From Pelagicoccus sp. SDUM812003 (GTDB lineage: Bacteria; Verrucomicrobiota; Verrucomicrobiia; Opitutales; Opitutaceae), in the NCBI RefSeq assembly GCF_031127815.1, contig NZ_JARXHY010000010.1:1-64000 (forward strand): 64,000 bases of DNA, read 5' to 3'. Positions within the stretch are counted from its first letter, which is position 1, and each line of letters opens with the position of its first letter. The position numbers and the translations under genes were made by a program. The notes below the pieces were generated by a model. That model had not been told where the DNA came from and searched no databases. It worked only from the letters and a program-made list of their open reading frames with translations. Positions 1 to 8,980 of the stretch are shown in pieces.

Positions 1-198
1 CGTCTACCCGCACCATTTTTTATAACGCAGTCCAAACGGTCTACGTTTTTTTGTGTCCGAACGCTTTCATGGGAATCGAACCAAGGTTCGATGGCTGGGT
101 TCGCCTTACCAGCGGAGGCCTCGCGCTTGCTTTCTACGAGCGCGTATCGACTGCCTCGCTTCCTCTTGCCTATGCCTGTTCGAACTACGAGGCAACGC
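1..198. other. Window edge, no gene seen
   Basis: No convincing gene lies here. A perfect 8-bp inverted repeat with a 2-base centre sits at 75-92 (arms ATCGAACC and GGTTCGAT). It is downstream of the protease gene that ends at 199 on the minus strand. It lacks a T-run and its loop is too short for a normal RNA hairpin, so I do not call it a terminator. Confidence 0.5.
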
Positions 199-3100
199 TC
201 ACAGCGAGGTGGCGCCATTCGAGTATTGCTCGCCATCTCGAAGGACGAACACCTTGAAGCGGTAGAAGAGACCGTCCGGGGGCTCGATCCCATGCTCTCG
301 CAAATCCAAGTCCGCCCTCAACTCTCTGTAGCGCGGATCTTCTCCCGCGATGGCATCCAATTCTTCCGGCTCGAGCACCGACCAATTGCGCAGGTCTCTG
401 CTGAGCTCCAGCAACACCCTGACTTCGTCGCTGAGCGCTTCACGATAGCGAATGGAGAGCGCGGTCTTTTCGCTATTCGTCCATTCAAACCGAGGAGGCG
501 TCTCGTGCGTGAAAGGATCCAGCCCGAGGGCGTATTCCACGATGTTCGAGAGCCCGTCACCATCGGGGTCGGAGCTGCGATCCACCTTGCCCTGCAGGGC
601 GCTCGCCGCCTGGTCGTTCCACCCCCTCAACCAGTTTTCAAACCGGTTGAAGTCGGCAAAGGCGAACTCCAGACGGTCGATCGATGGGCGTTTCTCATAC
701 CAATCTTTCGGAGTCCTCTGAGGAGCGTAAGCGATGGATAGGATGCCATTTTCGGCGAAACGAGAGACGTCGTACCAACGGTCGAGCTCATCGTCGAATC
801 GGGCCGAGGCATACGAAACATACGCTTCCTCCTCCAAGTGAATCTCCAGAACGCTCACTTCGCCGTTTTCCACCTCGCCCGCTCGCAGCGAACTGTCTCC
901 CGCGAAACTCTCGGAGTAATCGATCTCCCACAGCCGGTGGCCATAGGTGGTGATCTTCAAACCGGGCTGGCCGATAGCGCTCGCGAGATCCTCGACAAAG
1001 CTCACCTCCCCTATCGAGCTCACGGCGGTATCCGAGTCCGTGGAGAACACGACATCGTAGCTCCCCAAGTCCTTCGCTGAAACGTTTTCCAACCTCAATT
1101 TGGAATCGCTAGCGCCCTCGATGGCGACTCCATCTTTCCGCCACTGATAAGTCACCTCCTCAACGCAGGTCACCTTGACCAGCAACTCGACGGTCGCTCC
1201 GGGATAGGTTGCATGGTGATAGGGCGACTCCAAGATCTCGATACGTCCGTCCGGCTCTACAGCATCGAGCCAAACCGTAAAGTTCGCTCGATCAGGGTTA
1301 TGCACCTCCACTTCAAGATCAGATAGAAACTCGATCGTCTGCCAATCCTCCCCGAGCACCAACTGTTCAGGACTCGCCTTATGGCCAGACACCTTCGCGA
1401 CAAGCCCCGCATGTTCGGAATCCACTCGAATCCTGCAGCGATGGGCAAAATCCTCGTATGGCTCCCCATCGTCAATCCGCAGCGAGACCCACTCGCGCTC
1501 TTGGCCCAAGCTTGAATGGAGCGTCAAGGAGCTTCCTCCTTTGACGCTGATCGAATCATCCCCCGCTAGACTCATGCTCGTAGAGAATCCGTAGATCGGA
1601 AAGTCGAGCAGGGCATCCACCCCTCCGAAGAGGTAGGGAACCGAAACCGTATCCGATTCATAATTCGTTCCATCCGTATCCGTTATTCGGATATAGAACT
1701 GACCTTGATGATTCTCCACTTCGATGTTTCTATGAAGATCCGCGAAGGACGCCTCCACATCTGCCTTGATAGGAGCGTCTCTGCCGACCCTGAACCAATT
1801 CACCTCCGCACCCGGAGCGGAAGTGAAGGTCGCCCGATAGTTTCTCGAAGCTTCCCGCTCGTCCGCAATGGGCTGCATCAGAAAGCGGGTTCGCTCCCCG
1901 ACGTCGATCGACTGGATCCGATCGATGTACCTCCACTTGTCCAGTCCACTCCGCTTCAGGGAAATGCGAATCCGGTGCGAGCCCTCGCCTACAGTCACGT
2001 ATCCTCGCGTCTTCCATTCCCATTCCAAGTCGCTATCGTCCCAGATCCGCATCGTTTCAGCAGCGCCATCAACCTGTACCGCCCAGATCGAACGCACGAA
2101 TGGCTGTTCGGTATCCAAAACAACGGACGCAGGACCCGTCAGGTCGAACTCGAGCCACAAAGGAGCCTCATCGTAATGCTGGCCGCCTAGGCCTAGGATC
2201 GATCCGTGAGCATCCGTTTCGACCAGCCACCCCGGACTCATTTCAAGATTGCCCACCTGCCAGCCAGGGAAAAGCTCAGCCGCGTCCATCAGAGTGAACA
2301 CTTGCGAACGCGTCTCTCCGTATTCAGATCGAGCGACTAGATAGAAATCGTCCGTACTCGGCATTTGGATACCTTGCAAAGCAAGATCGTAGCTCGTTTC
2401 GCCAACCATAGGCTCCTCGTTTCGGTACCATTGATACTCGAGGTTTCCCTTGCCGATAGCAGGGCAACTCAGATGGGCTGTTTCTTCCGCAACCAAGGCG
2501 GTCCAGATCGCCTGATTATGGAAGGCCGGAGCATCGGTTCTCTCCAGGAGATCCAGCCATGCGCGCCCGCCGTCTGAATACGGCTCCTGACTGCCGGCGA
2601 ACTCCCAAGCGACCAGGTGATCGCCTTCGGGCACGTGGATCGTCTGCCTGACCCAAGCGCCAGTCTCCTTCAGCTGGGCGACCATTCGCTTGCGCTCGTC
2701 TTTTTCGATAGTGCAGGAAAAAACGGGCCCGTCACGCTCGCGCTTCCACCAGAACGAGTAATTCGCGGGTCCGGACAAGGTCGTCGAAGCCGTAGGACTC
2801 AAGAAGCCCGACGACACGCTTAGATCGAACTCGAGCGCGTCCACTCCGTCCTTCGACTCATCCGCTTGTCCGAAAACGTCCGGATGGTAGTTAATATCCC
2901 AGGACAGTCCATCGAAGTCCATGACCTCCGTTTCATCCAAACCAACAAAAACGGATACCGGTTCGCTTCTCGCGACGCCATACAGGTTTCGCGCCTCGAG
3001 TTGATAGAGCCCGGAGTCACTCTGGGTCATTTCAGCAATCTTCAGCAGGCGCTCTTCGCGCCCCTTCAAGGGAACGCCATCCCGATACCATTGATATCGT

Positions 3101-6045
3101 ATCGGTTCGGATCCTGCTTCTAGGCTGAAACTCAGCTGAAACCCGAATCCAGCCTGGACCACCCGCTCGGCCTGCTCTTCCCCCATAGCTAGCAATGGAG
3201 GTTGTCCTCTCTGGCTGACGGCTACGGAGTAGGTCAACCAGTCATCTCCAAAGGGATTCGAAACCTGCACCTGGTAGTCGCCACCGTGCGGCTCTCTGAC
3301 GAAGCCTATCGACAGCGTCGGCCCCGTCTGCTCCGGCAGTTCGCGCCCCTGGAGGAACCACTTGTACGATAGAGGAGGACTGCCCACGTGTGGCGGCGCA
3401 ATCAGCACCGAGTCGCCATACGCCACCTTGATGGTTCTCTCCTCTTCGGAAACCTCCTCGAAGCGGGCAGGCGTCTCGCTGGTCAGCACTTTGAGAAAAT
3501 ACCGCCTGCTCTTCTCCGTTCCGTTTTCATCGCTGACGACAAAGCGATAGATGCCTTCGTCTTCTGGCTCGATCGAATGGAAATAGAGGTTGGCTCCCTG
3601 CTCGCCCTCTATCGGCAGCCCGTCCTTTTCCCAAGACAGAGCGACCTCGCGCTCAGAGTTCGCTTGGTATCTCCCTCCGAAAGAGGCCCATTCGAATGGG
3701 CGTTGTTCAAATCGTCCGCGAATCGCCACCGCGGTCGGCGGTTCGCTCCCCAACTCGTAGGTTCTCAAACGATCGAAGGCGATGGACTCGAGCCCGTTTC
3801 CCTCCTCCGAACTTTGAGATGCGACTATCCTGATCTGGTATCGCTTCGCTTCCGGAAGCGTCAAGGAATAGCTTCTCCAGGCCCCGTCATGGGAGATCCA
3901 AGGCGTTTCTCCGTCGAGCTCCACCGACAGCTCGCGAAACCGCTGCCAATAGTAGCCTTGCCGACTGTCGAAACGCAGCGTTTTCGGTCCCTCGACCACC
4001 AGCCCCAAGGTGTATCGCTTGCCCAGTTCGAAATCAGACGAAGCCACATGCGAGCCGCCTTCGCTCAATCCATCCGTTTCGACGGTCCAGAAGTTCTCCT
4101 CGAACTCGACCACGCTCACCCCCACCGCATCCATGGCCTCCGTCAAAACCGAGCTTACGAATCCGACCTCCAGTCGGAAACTGACCTCCGAGCTCGCCTC
4201 GTCGTTCGTCGCCACCAAGCGGTATTCGCCCTCCTGCCCCGCCTCGACCGATTCGATTCTAAGGCGCCGATCGGTTTGGCCAACCAAAAGCTCCTGCTCG
4301 TGATACCATTGATAGCTCATTTCGGAATCGCTCTCGAACTCGGCCTCGAACTCAGCGTCCTCCCCTTCGAAAACGGCAGCCCTTCGAGCCCCGGTGGATA
4401 CAAGTCGAGGCCGCCGCAATGCGTCCTCTAGGAGCAAAGCCGCATGGAGATTCAAAGCTCCCTTGAATCGTGCCTCCTCCTCCAAATGGTCGAAGCGACG
4501 CGCCGAAAGCTCCAATCGGATCACCCAATCGACGTAGGTTTCCTCTGGATACGTCTGAGCAAGTAGAGCCAAGGCTCCGGAGACCAGGGGCACAGCCATG
4601 GAGGTGCCATCAGAATACGCGTAATCGGAATCTCTGCCATTGTAGGTAGAGAAGATTCCCTCTCCCGGAGCGAACACTTCCACCGTATCCGCTCCATAGT
4701 TGCTAAAGGGAGCAATGTAGCCGCTCGCATCGAGGGCCCCTACCGAAACGACGTTATCGAGCGGATACGCGGCGGGATACACCTTTCGATTTCGATCTCC
4801 GTCGTTACCCGCGGCGGCCGCCACTACGATGCCTCTTCCCTTCGCCCGTATCAACGCATCCTGCTGCAGCTTGGAATCGTCAGGACCGCCGAAGCTGGCG
4901 TTGATCACCGAGACGTTCCGATCGATCGCGTAGTCGACCCCTTCCACCAGGTTTTCGATCGTGCCCAGTCCTTCTTCGTTCAGCATTTTGATGGCGATGA
5001 TATTCGTCGCCCATACGACGCCGGAGATCCCTAACCCGTTGTTGCCGGACGCTCCAAGAACACCCGCCACGTGGGTCCCGTGACCATTGTCATCGAGCGG
5101 GGGTTCATTCGGATCGATCGCATTCCAACCGTATCTATCATCCAAATACCCGTTTCCGTCATCATCAACGCCATTTCCGTCCACCTCTCCGGGATTCAGC
5201 AAAATGTTATCCCGCAGGTCCTCATGCGTTATCCGAATGCCTGTATCCAAAATACCGATCAGCACGTCCTCAGCATCACGAGCGAGCTCCCATGCTTCAG
5301 GAGCGTCGATATCTCCTTCAGGAAACGCATTGTTATTCAGTCCCCACTGGTCCCCTCTCGCAAACGCTGGGTCGTTTGGTTCGACTACCGAAGCGGCTAC
5401 AAGAAAATTCGGCTCGACCAGCAAGCCTTCCACCTGCTCGGAAAGCAGCTCCGCCTGAGCGAAGAGCTCCAAACTCCTCTCCAATCCTACGCTTTCGGAT
5501 TCCAGAACAGCAAAACCGCCCTTTGCTGAATAGCGCAGCACTCTCGTCCCGAGCTCGCGCGCAAGCCATTGCATATCCAATCCATGCTCAGTCTTGACGA
5601 GCAGCTGGTTCGCGACCTTTGCCGATGAGATGCGATTCGAAAGCTCGCCGCCCGCCCCGTCCAGCTGGACCAGGCTTTCCAGTACGACTGCCGAATCAAG
5701 GCTGTCCACCCAAACCAGATCCGCCACGCGCCGGCTCGCCGGCTCACCTTCGCTTTCCCGCTCGACTCGATCCAGAAGCGGGAAGCGTCGCCACGATTCC
5801 CGATTCCAGTCTAGAGATACCGGGCGAAGCTCATCGAGAGGAACCGCTTCACTCGACTCCTCCAGCTCCGACGCCTCCTCCGACCCCGACCCCAACAGCC
5901 GCTCAGCGACCCGTGATTCCGCGATCGATTGCTTTCGCTCCATGTCCGATTCCAGACCGGATCCGAACCGCTGATACGACCAGAAAACGCCCATCAGAAC
6001 GGCGACGAGGAACAAGCGCTTTCGCATGGGGAGGAGCTGAAACAT
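199..6045 (-). CDS. Giant secreted subtilisin-like (S8) protease with Ig-like domains
   Basis: This 1948-residue protein is a predicted exported subtilase. An N-terminal hydrophobic segment (about residues 9-24) is a signal or anchor. Residues about 230-500 form the S8 domain, with catalytic Asp267 (ILDTGI), His322 (NGHGTHVAG), the oxyanion Asn414 (AAGNDGD) and Ser482 (DGTSMAVP). A 'DGNGVDDDGNGYLDD' loop near 289-303 looks Ca-binding. The remaining roughly 1400 residues hold repeated Ig-like modules marked by 'YQWY/YQWR' and 'G.Y....N' motifs, interspersed with beta-rich segments. Near the C-terminus a 'DPDGDGLSNIVEYALGLDP' segment resembles thrombospondin type 3 Ca-binding repeats. The ATG at 6045 has an AAGGAGA site 8 bases upstream. 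It stands alone, divergent from the flagellin gene. The protease family is clear; the substrate is unknown. The Ig modules probably bind surfaces or carbohydrate, which is inference. Confidence 0.9.
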   Translation of the reverse strand: MFQLLPMRKRLFLVAVLMGVFWSYQRFGSGLESDMERKQSIAESRVAERLLGSGSEEASELEESSEAVPLDELRPVSLDWNRESWRRFPLLDRVERESEGEPASRRVADLVWVDSLDSAVVLESLVQLDGAGGELSNRISSAKVANQLLVKTEHGLDMQWLARELGTRVLRYSAKGGFAVLESESVGLERSLELFAQAELLSEQVEGLLVEPNFLVAASVVEPNDPAFARGDQWGLNNNAFPEGDIDAPEAWELARDAEDVLIGILDTGIRITHEDLRDNILLNPGEVDGNGVDDDGNGYLDDRYGWNAIDPNEPPLDDNGHGTHVAGVLGASGNNGLGISGVVWATNIIAIKMLNEEGLGTIENLVEGVDYAIDRNVSVINASFGGPDDSKLQQDALIRAKGRGIVVAAAAGNDGDRNRKVYPAAYPLDNVVSVGALDASGYIAPFSNYGADTVEVFAPGEGIFSTYNGRDSDYAYSDGTSMAVPLVSGALALLAQTYPEETYVDWVIRLELSARRFDHLEEEARFKGALNLHAALLLEDALRRPRLVSTGARRAAVFEGEDAEFEAEFESDSEMSYQWYHEQELLVGQTDRRLRIESVEAGQEGEYRLVATNDEASSEVSFRLEVGFVSSVLTEAMDAVGVSVVEFEENFWTVETDGLSEGGSHVASSDFELGKRYTLGLVVEGPKTLRFDSRQGYYWQRFRELSVELDGETPWISHDGAWRSYSLTLPEAKRYQIRIVASQSSEEGNGLESIAFDRLRTYELGSEPPTAVAIRGRFEQRPFEWASFGGRYQANSEREVALSWEKDGLPIEGEQGANLYFHSIEPEDEGIYRFVVSDENGTEKSRRYFLKVLTSETPARFEEVSEEERTIKVAYGDSVLIAPPHVGSPPLSYKWFLQGRELPEQTGPTLSIGFVREPHGGDYQVQVSNPFGDDWLTYSVAVSQRGQPPLLAMGEEQAERVVQAGFGFQLSFSLEAGSEPIRYQWYRDGVPLKGREERLLKIAEMTQSDSGLYQLEARNLYGVARSEPVSVFVGLDETEVMDFDGLSWDINYHPDVFGQADESKDGVDALEFDLSVSSGFLSPTASTTLSGPANYSFWWKRERDGPVFSCTIEKDERKRMVAQLKETGAWVRQTIHVPEGDHLVAWEFAGSQEPYSDGGRAWLDLLERTDAPAFHNQAIWTALVAEETAHLSCPAIGKGNLEYQWYRNEEPMVGETSYDLALQGIQMPSTDDFYLVARSEYGETRSQVFTLMDAAELFPGWQVGNLEMSPGWLVETDAHGSILGLGGQHYDEAPLWLEFDLTGPASVVLDTEQPFVRSIWAVQVDGAAETMRIWDDSDLEWEWKTRGYVTVGEGSHRIRISLKRSGLDKWRYIDRIQSIDVGERTRFLMQPIADEREASRNYRATFTSAPGAEVNWFRVGRDAPIKADVEASFADLHRNIEVENHQGQFYIRITDTDGTNYESDTVSVPYLFGGVDALLDFPIYGFSTSMSLAGDDSISVKGGSSLTLHSSLGQEREWVSLRIDDGEPYEDFAHRCRIRVDSEHAGLVAKVSGHKASPEQLVLGEDWQTIEFLSDLEVEVHNPDRANFTVWLDAVEPDGRIEILESPYHHATYPGATVELLVKVTCVEEVTYQWRKDGVAIEGASDSKLRLENVSAKDLGSYDVVFSTDSDTAVSSIGEVSFVEDLASAIGQPGLKITTYGHRLWEIDYSESFAGDSSLRAGEVENGEVSVLEIHLEEEAYVSYASARFDDELDRWYDVSRFAENGILSIAYAPQRTPKDWYEKRPSIDRLEFAFADFNRFENWLRGWNDQAASALQGKVDRSSDPDGDGLSNIVEYALGLDPFTHETPPRFEWTNSEKTALSIRYREALSDEVRVLLELSRDLRNWSVLEPEELDAIAGEDPRYRELRADLDLREHGIEPPDGLFYRFKVFVLRDGEQYSNGATSL

Positions 6046-6406
6046 TATGTCAGTCTCCTTTCGCCAAGCCTAGGTGTAAAGCCGATACTAGATTCCAGCC
6101 ACTGCCTAGATAAGACTATCAGCCCACCGGCGCTCCCTACGGATTCCACTCAAACAGATCGCTCGAGAGATTCCCCCTCATGCCCGCCCTTCGCGACATC
6201 GGCCTCCACTCGCTACTCCCCATGCACCAGCCGCTTATAAGCTGTTCGTATACCTGGAACAACCCCAGCTAAAACCGTTTCGATAGCCTCAAGAACCTAG
6301 GTAGATTTCCGATCACCCCTAGTATAACCAACTCACGGAGCGGCCTCTCCATTCGATCAGGCCCGAAGCGACAAGGACGTCGCAGGCGCATCAACAAGGA
6401 AGTCCA
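6046..6406. other. Divergent intergenic region between protease and flagellin genes
   Basis: These 361 bases must hold the promoters of both neighbouring genes. The protease ribosome binding site is at 6054-6060 on the minus strand. The flagellin site AAGGAA lies at 6397-6402, four bases before its ATG. I looked for a sigma-28 type promoter ahead of the flagellin. A TAAAACCG near 6271 has no good -10 partner at the right distance, so no promoter is called. Confidence 0.6.
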
Positions 6407-8914
6407 ATGTCAGTAGTAATCAACTTCAATGGCGCAGCCTCGGCTGCGGCAAACAACCTTCGGCGTAGCAACGCGATGCTGCGCAACAGCCTCAATCGGC
6501 TTTCGAGCGGATCTAAGATCGTATCTCCGGCGGACGACGCTGGCGGGCTCGCCGTTTCCATGAAGATGGAAGCGGCCATCAAGCGATACGCGGCGACCAA
6601 TCAGTCCATCGCCAACGCCAAGTCCTACCTGCAAACGCAAGACGGAGCCCTCGGGACTGCCGCGGCCATGCTCGAGCGCATAAACGAGCTCGCCGTGCTG
6701 AGCGAAGACCCGACCAAGAACGCCTCCGATCGGGAGAGCTACAATACCGAGTTCAAGCAGATCCGAGACGCCTTGAAGGAGATCGAGGACTCCACCTTCA
6801 ACGGAATCCCGCTTTTCCGACAAGATTCGCTTTTCGTCAAAACCCTGGGCGCCTCATCGCAATCCGACATCGAACTGGAGGGGATCGAGCTGAGAGAAAT
6901 CAACCCGCCGCCCTTCGAGCTCATCGAAGACACCTTCTCCAGTTCCGCCAACTGGACCAACGTCAGCGAATACGAACGGACGGCCAACATCGACGGCCGC
7001 ATGGAGCTCGACGGCACCCGATCAAGAGCCCAGTCCATCATCGCTCCCCCCGTCAAAGGGGCCTTCGAGATGAGCTTCGATTTCAAGCTCGATTCGACCA
7101 GCAGCCCGATTTCGGTCTCCTTCGACGGTGACTCCGGCAGCGAGCTGTTCAGTTACTCCTCCAACACCGCGAACAACTCAGCTCGCATCGTCTTCGACGG
7201 AAACGAAACCGCTGAGGTCTACCTGAACGGGGAGCCTAGCCCATCCATCGTCAACACCGGTCTGACGAGACGCTCGGGAAACCTCTACATCGAGCAAGCC
7301 GCCGGCGGAAAGGCTACCTTCGACAACCTTCAGGTCACCAGCGTGCCCTACTTCTCCACGTTCAGCGACACCTTCGACGACCCCAGCCCCTGGACGGACA
7401 CCAGCGCGGGCGGCTCAGCCTCGGTCTCCAGCGGAACGCTCAACCTGGACAGCGCGTCCGGCGACGCTTCCTCGGTGAGAACCGGACCGCTGCAGGGCGA
7501 CATGACCATAGACTTCGACTTCCAGATGGGTTCAACCGACAAGGAGCTGAAAGCCTTCCTGGGTGGCGAGGAGGTCTTTGCGTTCTCCGGCGACACCGCC
7601 GCCAACTCCGCTCGCATCGTCTATCGAGAATCGACCAATACCGCCGCTGTCTACCTGAACGGCAGCTCATCCGCTAGCCAATACTCCTTCAACCTCCCCT
7701 ACGAACTCGGTCCGCTCAGCTTTCAGCAGGAAACCGGCGGAGGAACGACCACCGTCGACAACCTGAGCGTCACCAACGACGCCGCAACGCCTTTCGCCGA
7801 CATAAATCGGGACTTCTCGGAATCCGAAAACTGGACGGATCAAAGCGTGCTGCCTAACGCGGAGGTCTCGGATGGGGAGCTGAAGCTCGACCCATCGATC
7901 GCCATCGCCAGATCCGACTTCAGCCTGTCTGGAGCCTTCGAGCTGGATTTCGACTTCAAGCTGGCCGACACCCATAGCCCACTGCGGGTCAGGCTGGGAA
8001 ATGCCCCCGGCGAGGAGCTCTTCTCCTTCGACAGCGACACCAGCAACCACTCGGCGAAAGTCGTCTTCGACGGAGTCAGCGCCGCGAACGTCTACCTCGA
8101 CGGCTCGCCCACTCCCACCGCCACGCTCACCGGTCTCACCAGCAACTCCGGAAGCCTTTCCTTCGAGCATTCCACCGGCGGCACCACCACCCAGATCGAC
8201 AACGTGAACATTGTATCCACAGAAGGAACACCTTTGTTTACGACCATCACCGAGTCGTTTGACTCACCCTCCACAGTGAGCACCGGCGCCGTCACACCAA
8301 ACGTATCCGTGAGCGCTGGACAACTGAGGCTCAACAGCAAACCGAGCGCGGCGGAGCTCACGCCTACCGTTAGCGGCGCATTTCACATGGAGTTCGACCA
8401 TCAGAACGGGAGCGACGAAGCGAAGCTCGACGCGACGATCGGAAGCTCCAGCAACCGCGTGTACAGCTACCGCAACGACACGGACCTGCAAGAGGTCGAG
8501 CTCGAGCTCAGCCAGAGCAGCACGCCTTCAAAGGTGCGCTTCACCCACGCGTCAGGGGCCGGTCAAACCACCGTGGACAATCTGCTCATAGTGGCCCGTT
8601 CGAACTACGAGGCCGTAGCGACCGCGGACGATCTCAGTATCCTTTCCATCGATACCATAAAAGGAGCTCTGGAAGAAATCGCGACCTACCGAGCGCAAAA
8701 CGGGGCCCAGCAGAGCCGGCTGGATTTCACTGCGAACCAGATCTCAGCCAATGTAGAAAACCTGAACTCCGCCAACAGCCGCATCGTCGATGTCGACATA
8801 GCGGAGGAATCCACACGGCTCGCCAGAGCGAACATCCTAGCCCAAGCCGGGGCGTCGATGCTGCAGCAAGCCAACGCCGCTTCGCAGATCGCCCTGAAGA
8901 TCCTCGCAGCCTAA
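6407..8914 (+). CDS. Flagellin with four tandem beta-sandwich repeats in the variable region
   Basis: This is an 835-residue flagellin, the filament subunit of the flagellum. Residues 1-160 match the conserved flagellin N-terminal helices (NLRRSNAMLRNSLNRLSSG, then PADDAGGLAVS). Residues 740-835 match the C-terminal helices (NLNSANSRIVDVDIAEES, ending in QANAASQIALKILAA). Ordinary flagellins are about 270-550 residues. Here the central D2/D3 region is replaced by four related segments of about 123-148 residues (about 171-315, 316-462, 463-609, 610-732). Each begins with 'F..F....W/F' and contains 'G.FE.DFDFKL', 'ELFSF.SDT.N.SARIVFDG', 'VYLNGS' and 'G..TT.DNL.V'; the fourth is degenerate. The segments look like jelly-roll carbohydrate-binding or LamG-like folds. 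No flagellar export or motor genes are nearby, so it is an orphan copy. An AAGGAA site precedes the ATG. The flagellin call is secure; the ligand of the repeats is unknown. Confidence 0.93.
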   Translation: MSVVINFNGAASAAANNLRRSNAMLRNSLNRLSSGSKIVSPADDAGGLAVSMKMEAAIKRYAATNQSIANAKSYLQTQDGALGTAAAMLERINELAVLSEDPTKNASDRESYNTEFKQIRDALKEIEDSTFNGIPLFRQDSLFVKTLGASSQSDIELEGIELREINPPPFELIEDTFSSSANWTNVSEYERTANIDGRMELDGTRSRAQSIIAPPVKGAFEMSFDFKLDSTSSPISVSFDGDSGSELFSYSSNTANNSARIVFDGNETAEVYLNGEPSPSIVNTGLTRRSGNLYIEQAAGGKATFDNLQVTSVPYFSTFSDTFDDPSPWTDTSAGGSASVSSGTLNLDSASGDASSVRTGPLQGDMTIDFDFQMGSTDKELKAFLGGEEVFAFSGDTAANSARIVYRESTNTAAVYLNGSSSASQYSFNLPYELGPLSFQQETGGGTTTVDNLSVTNDAATPFADINRDFSESENWTDQSVLPNAEVSDGELKLDPSIAIARSDFSLSGAFELDFDFKLADTHSPLRVRLGNAPGEELFSFDSDTSNHSAKVVFDGVSAANVYLDGSPTPTATLTGLTSNSGSLSFEHSTGGTTTQIDNVNIVSTEGTPLFTTITESFDSPSTVSTGAVTPNVSVSAGQLRLNSKPSAAELTPTVSGAFHMEFDHQNGSDEAKLDATIGSSSNRVYSYRNDTDLQEVELELSQSSTPSKVRFTHASGAGQTTVDNLLIVARSNYEAVATADDLSILSIDTIKGALEEIATYRAQNGAQQSRLDFTANQISANVENLNSANSRIVDVDIAEESTRLARANILAQAGASMLQQANAASQIALKILAA
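6917..8602 (+). repeat. Four in-frame domain repeats inside the flagellin gene
   Basis: The repeats start near 6917, 7352, 7793 and 8234 and encode about 123-148 residues each. They are diverged at the protein level: repeats 1 and 3 are closest, sharing 'GAFE..FDFKL' and 'AR/AKIVFDG...VYLNG/DG', and repeat 4 is shortest. They are old domain duplications, not recent DNA-level tandem copies. Confidence 0.8.
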
Positions 8915-8980
8915 AGCGCGGCGCCCGACGTATCCATTTTCCGGAAACACAGCCAATCCCCCCGCTGAGGGCAAGATGCG

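Noticed and set aside
75-92. 8-bp palindrome downstream of the protease gene
   Set aside because: The two-base centre cannot form a stable RNA loop and no T-run follows on the minus strand.
3388-4431. 347-codon plus-strand frame inside the protease gene
   Set aside because: Antisense shadow of the Ig-like array; no start signal and no recognisable protein.
6265-6300. Possible sigma-28 flagellin promoter (TAAAACCG)
   Set aside because: The expected GCCGATAA-like -10 does not follow at the right spacing.
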